From Cuscuta epithymum (Eukaryota > Streptophyta > Magnoliopsida > Solanales > Convolvulaceae): 64,000 nucleotides of DNA. The notes under the pieces were generated by a model that worked only from the letters and a program-made list of their open reading frames with translations, did no database searches and was not told the DNA's origin. This document shows, piece by piece, positions 54,453 to 64,000 of this stretch (positions within the stretch are counted from its first letter, which is position 1; each line of letters begins with the position of its first letter). Where the stretch lies: NCBI GenBank assembly GCA_945859915.1, contig CAMAPF010001015.1, forward strand, positions 2,294,001 to 2,358,000, in the 5' to 3' direction. Made by a program: the position numbers and the translations under genes.

Positions 54453-57345
54453 TGTCATGCCCCGGACCTGCCTGGACACGTCAACAACCCGCCGTACAAT
54501 ACGAATAGTCAACCACAGTCAAGCACATCCATATTATACAAGGCGTCTCGAATATTGTTCACACATAAGCCATCCATAAACAACATAATAGGAAATCGAA
54601 TACGTAGCGGAAAACATAGTTTGAAAACAAATGCCACACGTGGCTAACATGAGCACGCAGGCTCTATAGTAAAATATTCATGAGCATGTTTATTAATGTT
54701 TAAAAACAGAATGGAGGAAGCACGAACCAAGTCTTCCCTCTTAGATGATCTCTCGAGCAACGAGCACAGGAAGCAAGCTCTAGCCTCAACCTGAAAAATG
54801 GTGGTGGGACGCCCCCGAAGTGGTCAGCACTCTATAGGGCTATAAAGTGCTGGTGTGGATGGCATCTAATAGATATACAACAAGTATTTCAAACACAAGA
54901 CCCTCAAATAGGGTGATAATATAATCTAGGCCGTAACCCCAAGTTACCCCTTTTTAAAATATACTTACTTTATATATAAAGTCAAGTAGTCGGCCCGTAG
55001 GCCCAAGGTTTATTTACCAAACATAGCCCAAACCCCGTGACCCCTAGTCACAACAATACATAAGGTTCAACCCTAACACATATGTTTGCATTCTCGAGTC
55101 CAACTCGACTACATCACCATGCACCTTATTTAACACAAGTTAACTACTCCACCATGCATTTCTTGAGTCCAACTCAACTACATCACCATGCACAACAATC
55201 ACCCCATCATGTCTACCCAATGCAATTCTATGAGCACGGGCTCAAGTACACCTCCTTACATTGGCATAGACCCCAATTCCTAAGCACTCGCTATGCCTAG
55301 AATTGTAATATCAATAATCTATTTTGGGACATCCTTACGGACTGCCCAACCATGGTCTTAGCATCACATTACATCAAATTTGTCACTTGCATCACAATCA
55401 AGTACATCAATTACAATCAAATCCTTAGATTCAATTCCTTAACAATTACAACAATCATTAACTAGTATTTCAATACTATTAAGATTATTCTTATCCATCA
55501 TATATTCCATTTGTAAAACCCTACATATTTAGAGATATGTAGCAGTAACTTAATCATCCAATGTAATACATAAATAATCATTTATGTATCTACACAATTC
55601 ACACATGGGTAAAATGCCTATTTCACACAATAATTCACTTAACTCCATTTTTAACAATACTTTATCAAATCATTTCCCATTTTATTCTTTGGAAAAGGGA
55701 TCAATATTCCATCAACAATTTATCATCATAATCCATGGAAAACATGATTTAGGCATTTATTTAATCTTATGCTTAACCTACAAGTTGTAAGCAACTAGAT
55801 GTCGATCCTCACCTCAAATGAGCTTTAAAACTTTCCTTCTCGATCCAATGACCAAAGCCTTGGCCAAGGAAGATTGAGAACTGATTCCTTGCTTAGAAAT
55901 GAGTGTCAAACAGCCTCCTCAAAGTGCTAGTTCAACCCTTAATCGTTGGTACGAAAACAGCGCCTAGAATGGGTGTTTTCCGGCTAACTCGTTTCCTAGT
56001 TTTCCAAGATTTGCTCTAGGTTAGTATCTAACCTTTACATCAATAAAATAACTTAATAGGGACATATTATACACTTGTAGTAGTGTATAATAGTTCCACC
56101 AATCGTTCATATCATTTGGAAAATGAATGGAAAGGTTTTGGGGTTAACAACTCACTTTAGAAGAGTAGATCCGTTTCTGCGAGGTTGCGTTTTGCTTGGA
56201 CGATTTGGAAGCCTTCCACTACTCCGCCGATTGATGCAAACCAGACCTTCACGAATTCCTCGTCTTGAGAGCTTTCTTTTGGTATCTTACACGCCTTAAT
56301 TGGATTGGTATAACTCGAGATATCAACCAAACAGCTTCAGCACTCTCACTGCTCGAGTTTACAGACAGCAGTTCACTCCAGCTCGATTTGTGTATGATAA
56401 ACTCTCTCCTCTCGAACACAGACCACTCAATTATGAAAATAGACTTCAAAGGCTATCCAAGGACACCTTAATCAAGCTATTTGGACGAGTATAACTCCCA
56501 TAATGATGGGAGACAAAACAGCACACCTGTTTGTGCGAAAATAGTGATGGTGGCCCCAAAATTTGATTCCAATTGTGTCATGTGCAGTGCTTCTCCATGT
56601 GGTGCGGCCAAGGTGAGTCTTCTCACATATTTTCTTTGTCTTGTAGGTACTCAAGCCACATGGAATGCTCCCCAATTGATCTCAATCAATTTGAGGTCCA
56701 AAATATCTACCAATACTCCCAAAAATGGGAAGATGGGTCCTATAGTTTTATCTTTTGTCAAAAATGTCTTTTTGTACTCATCCTAATTTATTTAGAACAA
56801 GTCAACTTCCTTCATCACATTATTGACCTCCAATATGTGTAGGTTCATCACAATATTTTACTTGATGGATATCATAGGAGGAAAATCCTACTCCCATTAT
56901 TTAGCCCAATAATGTCAAAGATGGGCTATAGGCATTTGTATTCCTCTCTAATCATTCTATCACTTATTTTGACATTTGTCATACATATTATTGGACTACA
57001 ATCCGTGTGGGTCACTCCCGAGTGGGTCTAGGATGTCATTCTCGAATACTTGCTATTTTTAGCAGGTTGGGCTCAAAATAACGTTTGGGCCGCCCGACCT
57101 TCCTCAAATTGTCTTGAAAGATTATGTATCACTATTTAGATAATGTTGGGCTCTTTTATTTATTAATAAGTCCCAAATAGTATTTGCATGCCCGACACTA
57201 ATATACGAGTTCGAACAGTTCAATAATCGATCATTAATTACGTAAAACATTAATCGTTTTACAATTGTTTGGGAATCAGAAATCCAATACATAAACTTTG
57301 GATTTTTAAATCAAATTTTCAAGGACGTTCGGGTGCGGTGTCACA
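54453..57345. mobile_element. Apparent 2.9-kb solo LTR (Gypsy, Tekay-like)
   Basis: The sequence begins TGTCATGCCCCGGACC, ends GGGTGCGGTGTCACA and is flanked by ACTTG (54448-54452 and 57346-57350). TG...CA ends, a 5-bp duplication, the CCCCGG start and the length fit the long LTR of a Tekay/Del-type chromovirus left by recombination between LTRs. I see no repeat of either end inside, no primer site and no coding domain. Orientation is uncertain. ORFs here (up to 101 codons) have no recognisable domain. Confidence 0.72.
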
Positions 57346-57350
57346 ACTTG

Positions 57351-58235
57351 TATGAATAGAAATATTCATAATTTGTATTTAGACTTATCAACTAATAAAT
57401 ACACTGAAGTCGAGTATCATTCAATGGAGACATTTTGATCATTTTTTCAAAATGAATACGGCATCGAATGATCTCATTTCGAGTTGCAATGGTTCAGTGA
57501 TATTTTTTGAAATATATGCACAATCTGTGTTTTCATCGGATGTCGTGAACCGATTGACTTGAGGGTTTTGAACGAGAGTTGTTTTCTATTCATAATTTGG
57601 ACTTGAGTCGTGAACGAGAATTCGTATGTACAAGTTACTCAACACCATTTCACTCGAATGTTTTGAGGCTTACTAAATCAACCGAGTCACGAAGATTGAC
57701 TTAAATTTTGAATACGACATCGGATGATCTCATTTGGAATGGGTTCCATAGAATTGTTAAATTTTCATAATGTCAAATTGTATTACACAATTCGTATGAA
57801 GACTTACAAATTATTCTCGTTCAAAAATACAAGTCTCATCTCCAGGGGTTCATAATATGGAACCCATTGCAATGGGTTCTTCTAAAACACTGAAGACTTG
57901 TATGTTGTTTTCTATTCATATTTTGGACTTGAGTCGTGAACGAGAATTGTGTATTTTTGCATAGGGAACCCATTTGCAACTCGAAATGAGATCATCCTAT
58001 GTCGAAATGAGAAAAAAGCATACAAGTCTCCAGTGTGTTGAGATCATCGAGAATGGATCACGAGAATTGTGTATTTTTAAGTGTTTTTTTTTTCTAAATT
58101 AAAAACTTGTATTTGGAAAACTTGAGTCTTGAACGAGAATTGTGTATTTTTATATAGGGAACAATTTAAATCAATTTTCGTAACTCGGTTGATTTAGTAA
58201 GCCTGAAAATACTAAATAAGATTTATAGGTATACA
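57351..58235. repeat. 170-bp modular repeat cluster
   Basis: Fragments in both orientations resume immediately beyond the solo LTR. A good minus-strand run is at 57885-58000, and a plus-strand run with TTACTAAATCAACCGAGTC is at 57665-57735. Shorter pieces extend to 58215. Confidence 0.78.
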
Positions 58236-58738
58236 ATGAGGTAATTAAAGTATTCACGGTGTCTCATGCGAATAATTGTACACTAGAAGCTCAGAGGTCA
58301 ATTCTCATGGAACTGTGTATGTTGAATCTCATGTTTATCATGGTTTGGAATGAGTTGTAAGCCATTTTGTAATCATATACGAGTGTATGAAATTATGAAT
58401 TCAAGTTAAACTAATAGACATCGAGTTGATCCCTATGTAGTGACGAAATGGGTTACTAAACTATTTATACATGAATACAAGTATTGACTTTCATAACTAA
58501 TTGACCAAAGACATCGAGTAAATGTATTCTATAACTTTCATAATGTTATTGGGTTTAGGAGACTTGAATCAAATAGTCTTAAATGTCTTGCATCTGATCG
58601 ACTACTTAGCCAGTGTTTGACTCATTATAAAAGCCTTCGAATTTTATAGGGTCTCACAAACTCAAGACCGTTATTTTGTGTTTTACTAAAAATCTTATAA
58701 TTTGATTTAAAAATCCAAAGTTTATAAAAATACCGTTT
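58236..58738. other. AT-rich spacer, nothing recognised
   Basis: No gene or element boundary was found. Confidence 0.5.
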
Positions 58739-58740
58739 TA

Positions 58741-58967
58741 CTATAATTTGACTTTTACACTATTCACATGTTCTTCTTTGACTACGTTTTATTTATTAAT
58801 GTAATAATATTATTTTATGAAAAAAATATTGTTAAACTTGTCTCATTGTAAATTTTCATAATCTAATTTTTTTTAATTTTTTTACTAATACAAAATCATT
58901 TATATTAATGGTCAAAGTTGTGTCTCGGCAAGTGTGAAATGTTGACCGTTGCATTTATTTAAGAAAG
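58741..58967. mobile_element. Degenerate Stowaway MITE, copy 3
   Basis: Related to 35773-36032 and 50271-50527 through the interior (CACTATTCACATG, TTTGACTACGTTTTATTTAT). TA flanks are at 58739-58740 and 58968-58969, but the terminal repeats are eroded. Confidence 0.6.
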
Positions 58968-58969
58968 TA

Positions 58970-59727
58970 TAATTTTTAGTACATAATTGTAACTGAATAG
59001 TTAAACTTGCAATCGTATGATCATCCCAATTTGTAATGAGAAATTACAATGTCTTAATCCACTTGTGAATTTTCTTAGTCAACCCAGTGTATCAACCATG
59101 ACTACACTATTCATTCTTAATGGGTTCAGTGTACGGGAATGAAGACTAAATCAACCGAGTCACGAAGATAGACTTAAATTTCGACCGGATGATATACTAG
59201 TGTTTTACATTTCTCCAGTGGGTTCCCTACACTCGAGTCACGAAGTATTCAATCTTCGTCACGAGTATATTTAGATTGACCTAAATATACTCACTTGTTT
59301 TGTATGCCTCAGATTGTGTCACAATCCGAAAAACACTGAAGACTCGGTTTATTTTAAACATACAAAAGTTTAAAATTCGAAGTAAGCTTACGCGGAGATC
59401 AACCGGTGTTGTTTTCTATTCATAATTTTGGACTTAAGTCGTGAAGCCTATGTCAACTCATACCGTTCATTTAGTATTCACAAGTCTTCAGTGTTAAGCC
59501 TGAAAAAGCATACATCGGATCTAGTTCCCTATGCTAAATGATAATTTAAGTTGGACTTAAATCTTCCGTAAATTTTACACTGAAGTGTAGGCTTCAGTGT
59601 AAATTCAAATAGCGGTTGAATAAGTCCATTTCGTTATCACACGGTATGCAAAGAAATATTGCATAGGGGACATTATGAATCGTATTCATCGGTGTATAGT
59701 ATGTTACACAATTCTTATGGAAACACA
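58970..59727. other. Repeat-mosaic spacer
   Basis: No gene. 170-bp-unit pieces occur at about 59140-59175, 59225-59265, 59325-59345 and 59405-59510, with small hairpins around GTCACGAAG and TATATTTAG. Confidence 0.6.
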
Positions 59728-59864
59728 TGTTAGGGCAAACTGTAATTAACCGAAAGATTTAATTGGGAGAATAGACTGGCTGACTCAGCCCAGCCAGATA
59801 GATGTCTTATTTATAGTGTAAAATACACTTATTCCAATTCTTGGTAATTACATTCTTCTTAACA
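59728..59864 (-). repeat. 3' LTR of the truncated Copia
   Basis: 137 bp with TGTTA...TAACA ends, adjoining a purine tract. Its partner LTR is not in the window. Confidence 0.75.
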
Positions 59865-59929
59865 TCCCCCTTAATACCAAGAATTAACAAACGACAACAT
59901 CAACAACATAAGAAAATACAATGCTAAGA

Positions 59930-60529
59930 TTATAAACTAACTACATTTAGCATGTTTCTAAACTTCTGAAAGTTGTCAGTCTTCAATGCCTTAGTGAATA
60001 CATCTGCTATCTGCTCACTTGTGTTACAATGGATCAAGTGAACTCTCTCTTTATTAACCTGATCCCTGAGAAAATGAAACCTGGTTTCAATGTGCTTACT
60101 TCGGCCATGAGCAACTGGATTCTTGGCCAAGTTTATAGCAGATTTGTTATCCACATACAATTCCAGTCCACTGTTATTCATCTGGTTAAGTTCCTTGAGC
60201 AAAGATAACAGCCATAACCCTTGACATGTAGTGTGACAAGCTGCAATATACTCAGCTTCACAAGTAGACAAAGCTACTACATCCTGCTTTGTGGAACACC
60301 ACGATATAGGTATATTCTCCAGAAAAAATACATACCCCATAGTACTTCTTCTATCCACTTTATCACCACACCAGTCTGAATCAGAATATGCTATCAACTT
60401 TAGTTCTGAATATTGAGTGCATTCAGGCATTTTACTTGCAAAAAGGATTCCACAACCTGATGTACCTTTCAAGTACCTTAAAACTCTTTTGGCTGCAACT
60501 AGATGTGAGTGTCTAGGTTCTTGCATAAA
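59930..60529 (-). pseudogene. Copia RNase H, C-terminal fragment
   Basis: The frame holds the end of Copia pol. It starts at about EPRHSHLVAAKRVLRYLKGT and continues through the RNase H motifs YSDSDWCGD, STCEAEYIAA, YVDNKSAINLAKNP and HIETRFHFLRD to a stop at 59930. The residues coded above 60529 come from the inserted Gypsy LTR. The lineage differs from the other two Copia elements in the window. No stop lies inside the fragment, so truncation is probably due to the Gypsy insertion, not long decay. Confidence 0.92.
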
Positions 60530-61908
60530 TGACGTGCACTTTGTCGTGAATGCACTCAAAGTAAATTCAATACTAGCACTTATACGTAGTATAGGTGAAG
60601 TAGAGTTCGTATCCACAGGGAAAGGAATAACTTTCTTTTTATATAAATAGTAAGTAAAGGGGGGTTTTGTTTGTTGAGTGATTTAATTAAATTAAACACG
60701 AAGATGAACGAGTTATATGAGATTAAATTCAAGAATAAAAGGGACTTGGTCTTGCTACTTTCCACTTGTTGATATATTTTAGTCGATCATTGTTATATCT
60801 ATAACTTATCCCCTCTCGAATACTCAACCGAGGAGTATATCCAATTCATCGAGGGTAGTTATTAACAACGACCGTTCATCAATAACCCTTACTATTTATC
60901 AAATATAGAACAACGCCGTATACCGATAAAATAGCAGCTTTTAACCTCTTTAACTCCTTGATGAAATCAATTAAGATTGATAACCTCAACGCAACGGTTT
61001 CGGTTTAACCAACAAAATTAATCCCTCTTAAGTTTACTAACCACGACCGTGCATTAATAAACCGAAGTTACTTACTTATGAAACCTTCAACGTTTAACCA
61101 TCGGTTCGTTGAACGTTTCTAGTAATAATCAATGTTGGAACATTAACTAATCGTCACTTAGCCACCCTCCAACAATGATATAGAATGAGATTAAGGGAAG
61201 AATTAATAATCAAGAGGAGAAAGTAAGAAAATAACTCACAACTTTAATAATCAATCAAGCTTCAATGAGCAAAACCAAGAAATGGAAGTTTAGCTCCTCA
61301 TTTGGAGACTAAACATGCTAAAAGAAATATAGAGAAATTCTATTCTAAACTGAGCTTAAGAGTATAAAGGAATTGGTTCCTAAAAGTGAAGGAAAGGAGG
61401 TGTATTTATAGGCTTTTGAGGTGCAGGTCGGATACTCGATCGAGTATATACATATACTCGATCGAGTATGTGTAGAAATCAGAATTCGGTCAATACTCGA
61501 TCAATACTCGAGTAGATTTTATATGTATACCCGATCGAGTATGTCGGTGTACTCGATCGGGTATGACAATAGAACGTGGCCAAATCTTTCCTTGCATGTT
61601 CATTTGTTCCCGGATCGGATCCTTGAAAATCAGTATTGGTACTCGATCGAGTATAAGGTATACTCGATCGAGTATACCCCAAAATCATGAATTTTTCCTT
61701 CTTTTTGTCTTGTACTCTTGCACCTTCCTTCACCATTGATCATTTGATTGATCTTGGACCTGTTTAAGCTCAGAATAAACCTAATCTAAACAATTTACAA
61801 GATTTTAACAAACTAACTATTACACCAAAAGTGTGTAATTTTCGAAATATTAAACAACCAAAACTAACTAAAAACGTAAATAAACACACGGAAATTACAA
61901 ACGTATCA
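60530..61908 (-). repeat. Gypsy family A 3' LTR (copy 2)
   Basis: TGACGTGCACTT...GTATCA on the plus strand, homologous along its length to 4989-6555 though clearly diverged. The TATA-like box is at 61403-61410 (minus strand). The U3 palindrome cluster lies at 61431-61677. Confidence 0.85.
61431..61677. promoter_or_regulatory. Paired palindromes in LTR U3 (copy 2)
   Basis: Sites of the form TACTCGATCGAGTA occur in close pairs, at about 61432/61454, 61494/61504 (degraded), 61530/61550 (partly CCCGATCGAG) and 61640/61661. They occupy the same position relative to the TATA-like box as the ACCCGATCGGGT sites in copy 1. Confidence 0.65.
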
Positions 61909-62238
61909 ACTCCCCCACACTTAGTTCTTTTACTCGTCCTCGAGTAAAGTCAAATGTTTCAAACAGTTTAAGATCATTCCATGAGTTCAAGAAAGAAAGG
62001 AACTAAGATCACCAAGAAATAAGAAAGTGATTTTACAAAACAACATTTTTTCTTGGGTTTTATGATCTTCTATGCTCCATCTTCTTGCCTCTTCTTCTTG
62101 AAAGACACGAAAAGCACCTAAGAGGGGGGTGAATTAGGTGTTTTAAAAAAAATTGTGCTTAAGATAAAAAGGCAGCGGAAACAAGAAATTAAAGTTAGAT
62201 AAACAAACTGTGTGAGTGTCAAATGAATGCAAAGTAGT

Positions 62239-62257
62239 GTGTGTGTGTGTGTGTGTT
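62239..62257. repeat. (GT)n microsatellite
   Basis: About nine GT dinucleotides within the Sirevirus-like LTR. Confidence 0.92.
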
Positions 62258-63394
62258 TGAACAAGAAAGCAATTAACAAGTAAGACACAATGATTTATAG
62301 AGGTTCGGCTAATCCTACTCCTCTACCTAAGGGCACCTCCCTTAGGATTTCCAAATCCACTAAAAATGGTCTCCCTTGAATACAAGAAGAGCACCACCAA
62401 AAGTTTTGGCAAACAAACCCTTGCCAATGAGTATGAGTTTTACAACGGGCTCACTCACAACCTACTTGGTTTTCAAGAGGAATAACCAAAAACCTCAAAG
62501 TAGTTTTCAAGAGGCACAACCACACAACCTCAACTATGTTGGTTTTACAATGGGCTAACCAACAACCTAAGATTGGTTTTAGGAAAACCAAACAAAACCT
62601 TACAAGTTGGAGAATATAAATACAAGTAGAGAATATGATCTCAAACTCTCAAGCAGAAAATAAAGATTGATGCTTGACGTAGAGTTGAGATTTACAAAGC
62701 AACACACTCAAGGATATAAAGTTTGATCAAGAACAAGTGTGATTGCAAATATCAATTAGCTCTCTCAAAAAAAATTGGATTTATCAAGAGTAAAAAATAT
62801 GAATTTGAGGATCTTAAAACCAATGTAAGTTTCTGCAAATAAATATTAAAGTTATAGCACAAGCAGAATTCAAGACAGAGAGATTAAGAAAAGCTTCAGA
62901 GACGAAGTGAACTTTTTTTCGCAGGATATTCAAGGTGTAGATAGTATTTCGTCAGGAATTCTTCGTGCTTTAATCAGTGTAGAAGACTGAGTATATATAG
63001 GAAAATATTTGGTCGTTGAAGATTTGAAATCAAAGCTTTGAAAGGAAAGAATCGCTAAATTATTGGCTTCAACGGTTATAATATCAATTATTGATATTTG
63101 ATTGATTTCCTTATTTGGAAGATAGTGCCAACGGCTAGAATGATTAAGAAGGAGTTCCAATGTTCAGAAAAGGATCTAAGTCAACCAAAATAGATTATTT
63201 TTCTTTTCAAGACGACAAAAGGTAATTTTGTCTTTACGGGAAAAGTCAACGGAAGAATAGTGCTGAACTTAGGAATTAATTTGGATTGAAGTCTAGGCAG
63301 ATTTCTAAGATTAGAGTGGTAGACTACTAGGGAAGTAACCTTAAAGAAGGAGCAGGCAGCTCAGGACAACTGGCTAGGAGCAGCAGCCTCAGCA

Positions 63395-63522
63395 GCTGAC
63401 TTAAGCAGCAGGCTAGAGCAGCGGGCTCAGCAGGAGGCTGCTGCCGAGCAGCGGGCTGAGCAGCGGGCTGCTGCCGAGCAGCGGGCTGCTGCCGAGCAGC
63501 GGGCTGAGCAGCGGGCTGCCGG
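63395..63522. repeat. GC-rich minisatellite GAGCAGCGGGCTG
   Basis: Tandem and overlapping copies of GAGCAGCGGGCT and GCTGCTGCC form an array of about 125 bp inside the AT-rich LTR. The Ala/Gln-rich minus-strand ORF here is a product of the repeat. Confidence 0.88.
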
Positions 63523-63974
63523 AAAAACCAACCAAAAAACCAAACTCTAGGGAACTTTAACCACGATTCAAACACATATTTAAGAGGAATTTTGAGCTCT
63601 TAAAACTTAGGTTAAGTTGCAGCAAAAGGATGAAGAGAAGGCTTGAAGACAGCTCACTCAAAACAAGAGAAACTCAAGGAACAAAAACTAGTGAGCTGTT
63701 TTTAAGAAAGCACTCAGTTGCTTAGGAAAGCTTAGGAATTTGACTCTGCTGTGCAAAAGTAAAATGTTTATTTACTTGTAACGAAAATATTTGAAGTGAT
63801 AAAAATGAATTTGAGAGCCTTTAATATGCCATCCACACAGTCTCGATGAAACAGCTTTTCTAGTTATCAAGAAAGACTATTTTTAGTGGATTGTTTTAAA
63901 TGAATAAACCTGCAGCATCTCAACACACATGTTAGCTTCATTATTTGTAAACATCAAAAACTAAGAGTAGCAAA

Positions 63975-64000
63975 AGTCGGCTAACAATCTCCCCCTTTTT
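63975..64000 (-). other. Polypurine tract of the Sirevirus-like element
   Basis: AAAAAGGGGGAGATTG on the minus strand marks the junction between internal region and 3' LTR, at the window edge. Confidence 0.7.

Larger units (their letters stand above)
59728..60529 (-). mobile_element. Truncated Copia element, 3' end only
   Basis: A 137-bp 3' LTR (59728-59864, TGTTAG...TTAACA on the plus strand) is preceded on the minus strand by the purine tract TAAGGGGGA (59865-59873) and the RNase H end of pol. The element is cut at 60529-60530 by the Gypsy LTR that follows; the rest would lie beyond that insertion. Confidence 0.85.
60530..62098 (-). mobile_element. Gypsy family A element, 3' end (copy 2)
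   Basis: A 1,379-bp 3' LTR (60530-61908) followed by a purine tract and about 190 bp of 3' internal sequence (to about 62098), where a Sirevirus-like LTR takes over. The start of the internal region (ACTCGTCCTCGAGT) matches copy 1 at 6576-6595. Confidence 0.78.
62099..63986 (-). repeat. Sirevirus-like Copia 3' LTR
   Basis: On the minus strand the window begins inside a purine tract AAAAAGGGGGAG, directly followed by TTGTTAGCC, the usual entry into a Sirevirus/Maximus LTR. The LTR would extend about 1.9 kb to TGAAAGACAC (62099). The far boundary is inferred and no duplication could be checked. It contains the plant repeat phrase CACCTAAGAGGGGGGTGAAT, a GT microsatellite and a GC-rich minisatellite. 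The coding region would lie beyond the window. Confidence 0.62.

Noticed and set aside
63327..63575. Gln/Ala-rich 82-codon ORF
   Set aside because: Produced by the GAGCAGCGGGCTG minisatellite within the LTR.

Overview
This window is nuclear DNA from a flowering plant, most likely a eudicot. It is AT-rich and consists almost wholly of transposable elements, their remains and dispersed repeats. No complete host gene is visible. The only host-gene material is a two-exon fragment of an SKU5/SKS-type multicopper-oxidase-like gene (34558-35593). The plant origin rests on Copia and Gypsy LTR elements with plant tRNA-Met primer sites, a Cassandra element carrying 5S rRNA-like LTRs, Stowaway and Tourist MITEs, and a plant-type Helitron end. 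I cannot name the species.

Layout. 1-4.9 kb: a Stowaway MITE, a candidate Mutator-like element holding a degenerate tandem repeat (with a second Stowaway inside), and an unexplained GC-rich island. 4.99-9.9 kb: an Athila-like Gypsy element on the minus strand with gag and protease but no pol. 11.08-11.42 kb: a Tourist-like MITE. 11.83-17.10 kb: a complete, apparently intact Copia element with identical LTRs. 17.8-20.4 kb: Stowaways, a GCGGTT-rich element and a palindromic Mutator MITE. 23.0-26.0 kb: two related elements, oppositely oriented, with CTGAT-pentamer arrays. 26.0-30.9 kb: two Tourist MITEs, a Mutator-like element and a probable Helitron. 32.0-34.4 kb: a Gypsy LTR fragment and a Mutator-like insertion. 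34.56-36.3 kb: the SKS gene fragment, then a Stowaway that contains another Stowaway and a Tourist. 39.1-48.4 kb: a decayed minus-strand Copia split by a CACTA element that is itself split by a hAT element. 51.9-52.6 kb: Cassandra. 54.45-57.35 kb: a 2.9-kb apparent solo LTR. 59.7-64.0 kb: a truncated Copia 3' end, a Gypsy LTR of the same family as at 5 kb, and a Sirevirus-like LTR running to the window end.

Between the elements lies unusual sequence. Fragments of one approximately 170-bp modular unit recur in both orientations at about ten places, among many short, near-perfect hairpins. The two most interesting structural signals are this shuffled 170-bp unit and the paired 12-bp palindromes upstream of the TATA box in the Gypsy LTRs. 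Those palindromes differ in sequence between copies while keeping their symmetry. Boundaries of most DNA elements are supported by target-site duplications (TSDs) read directly from the sequence.
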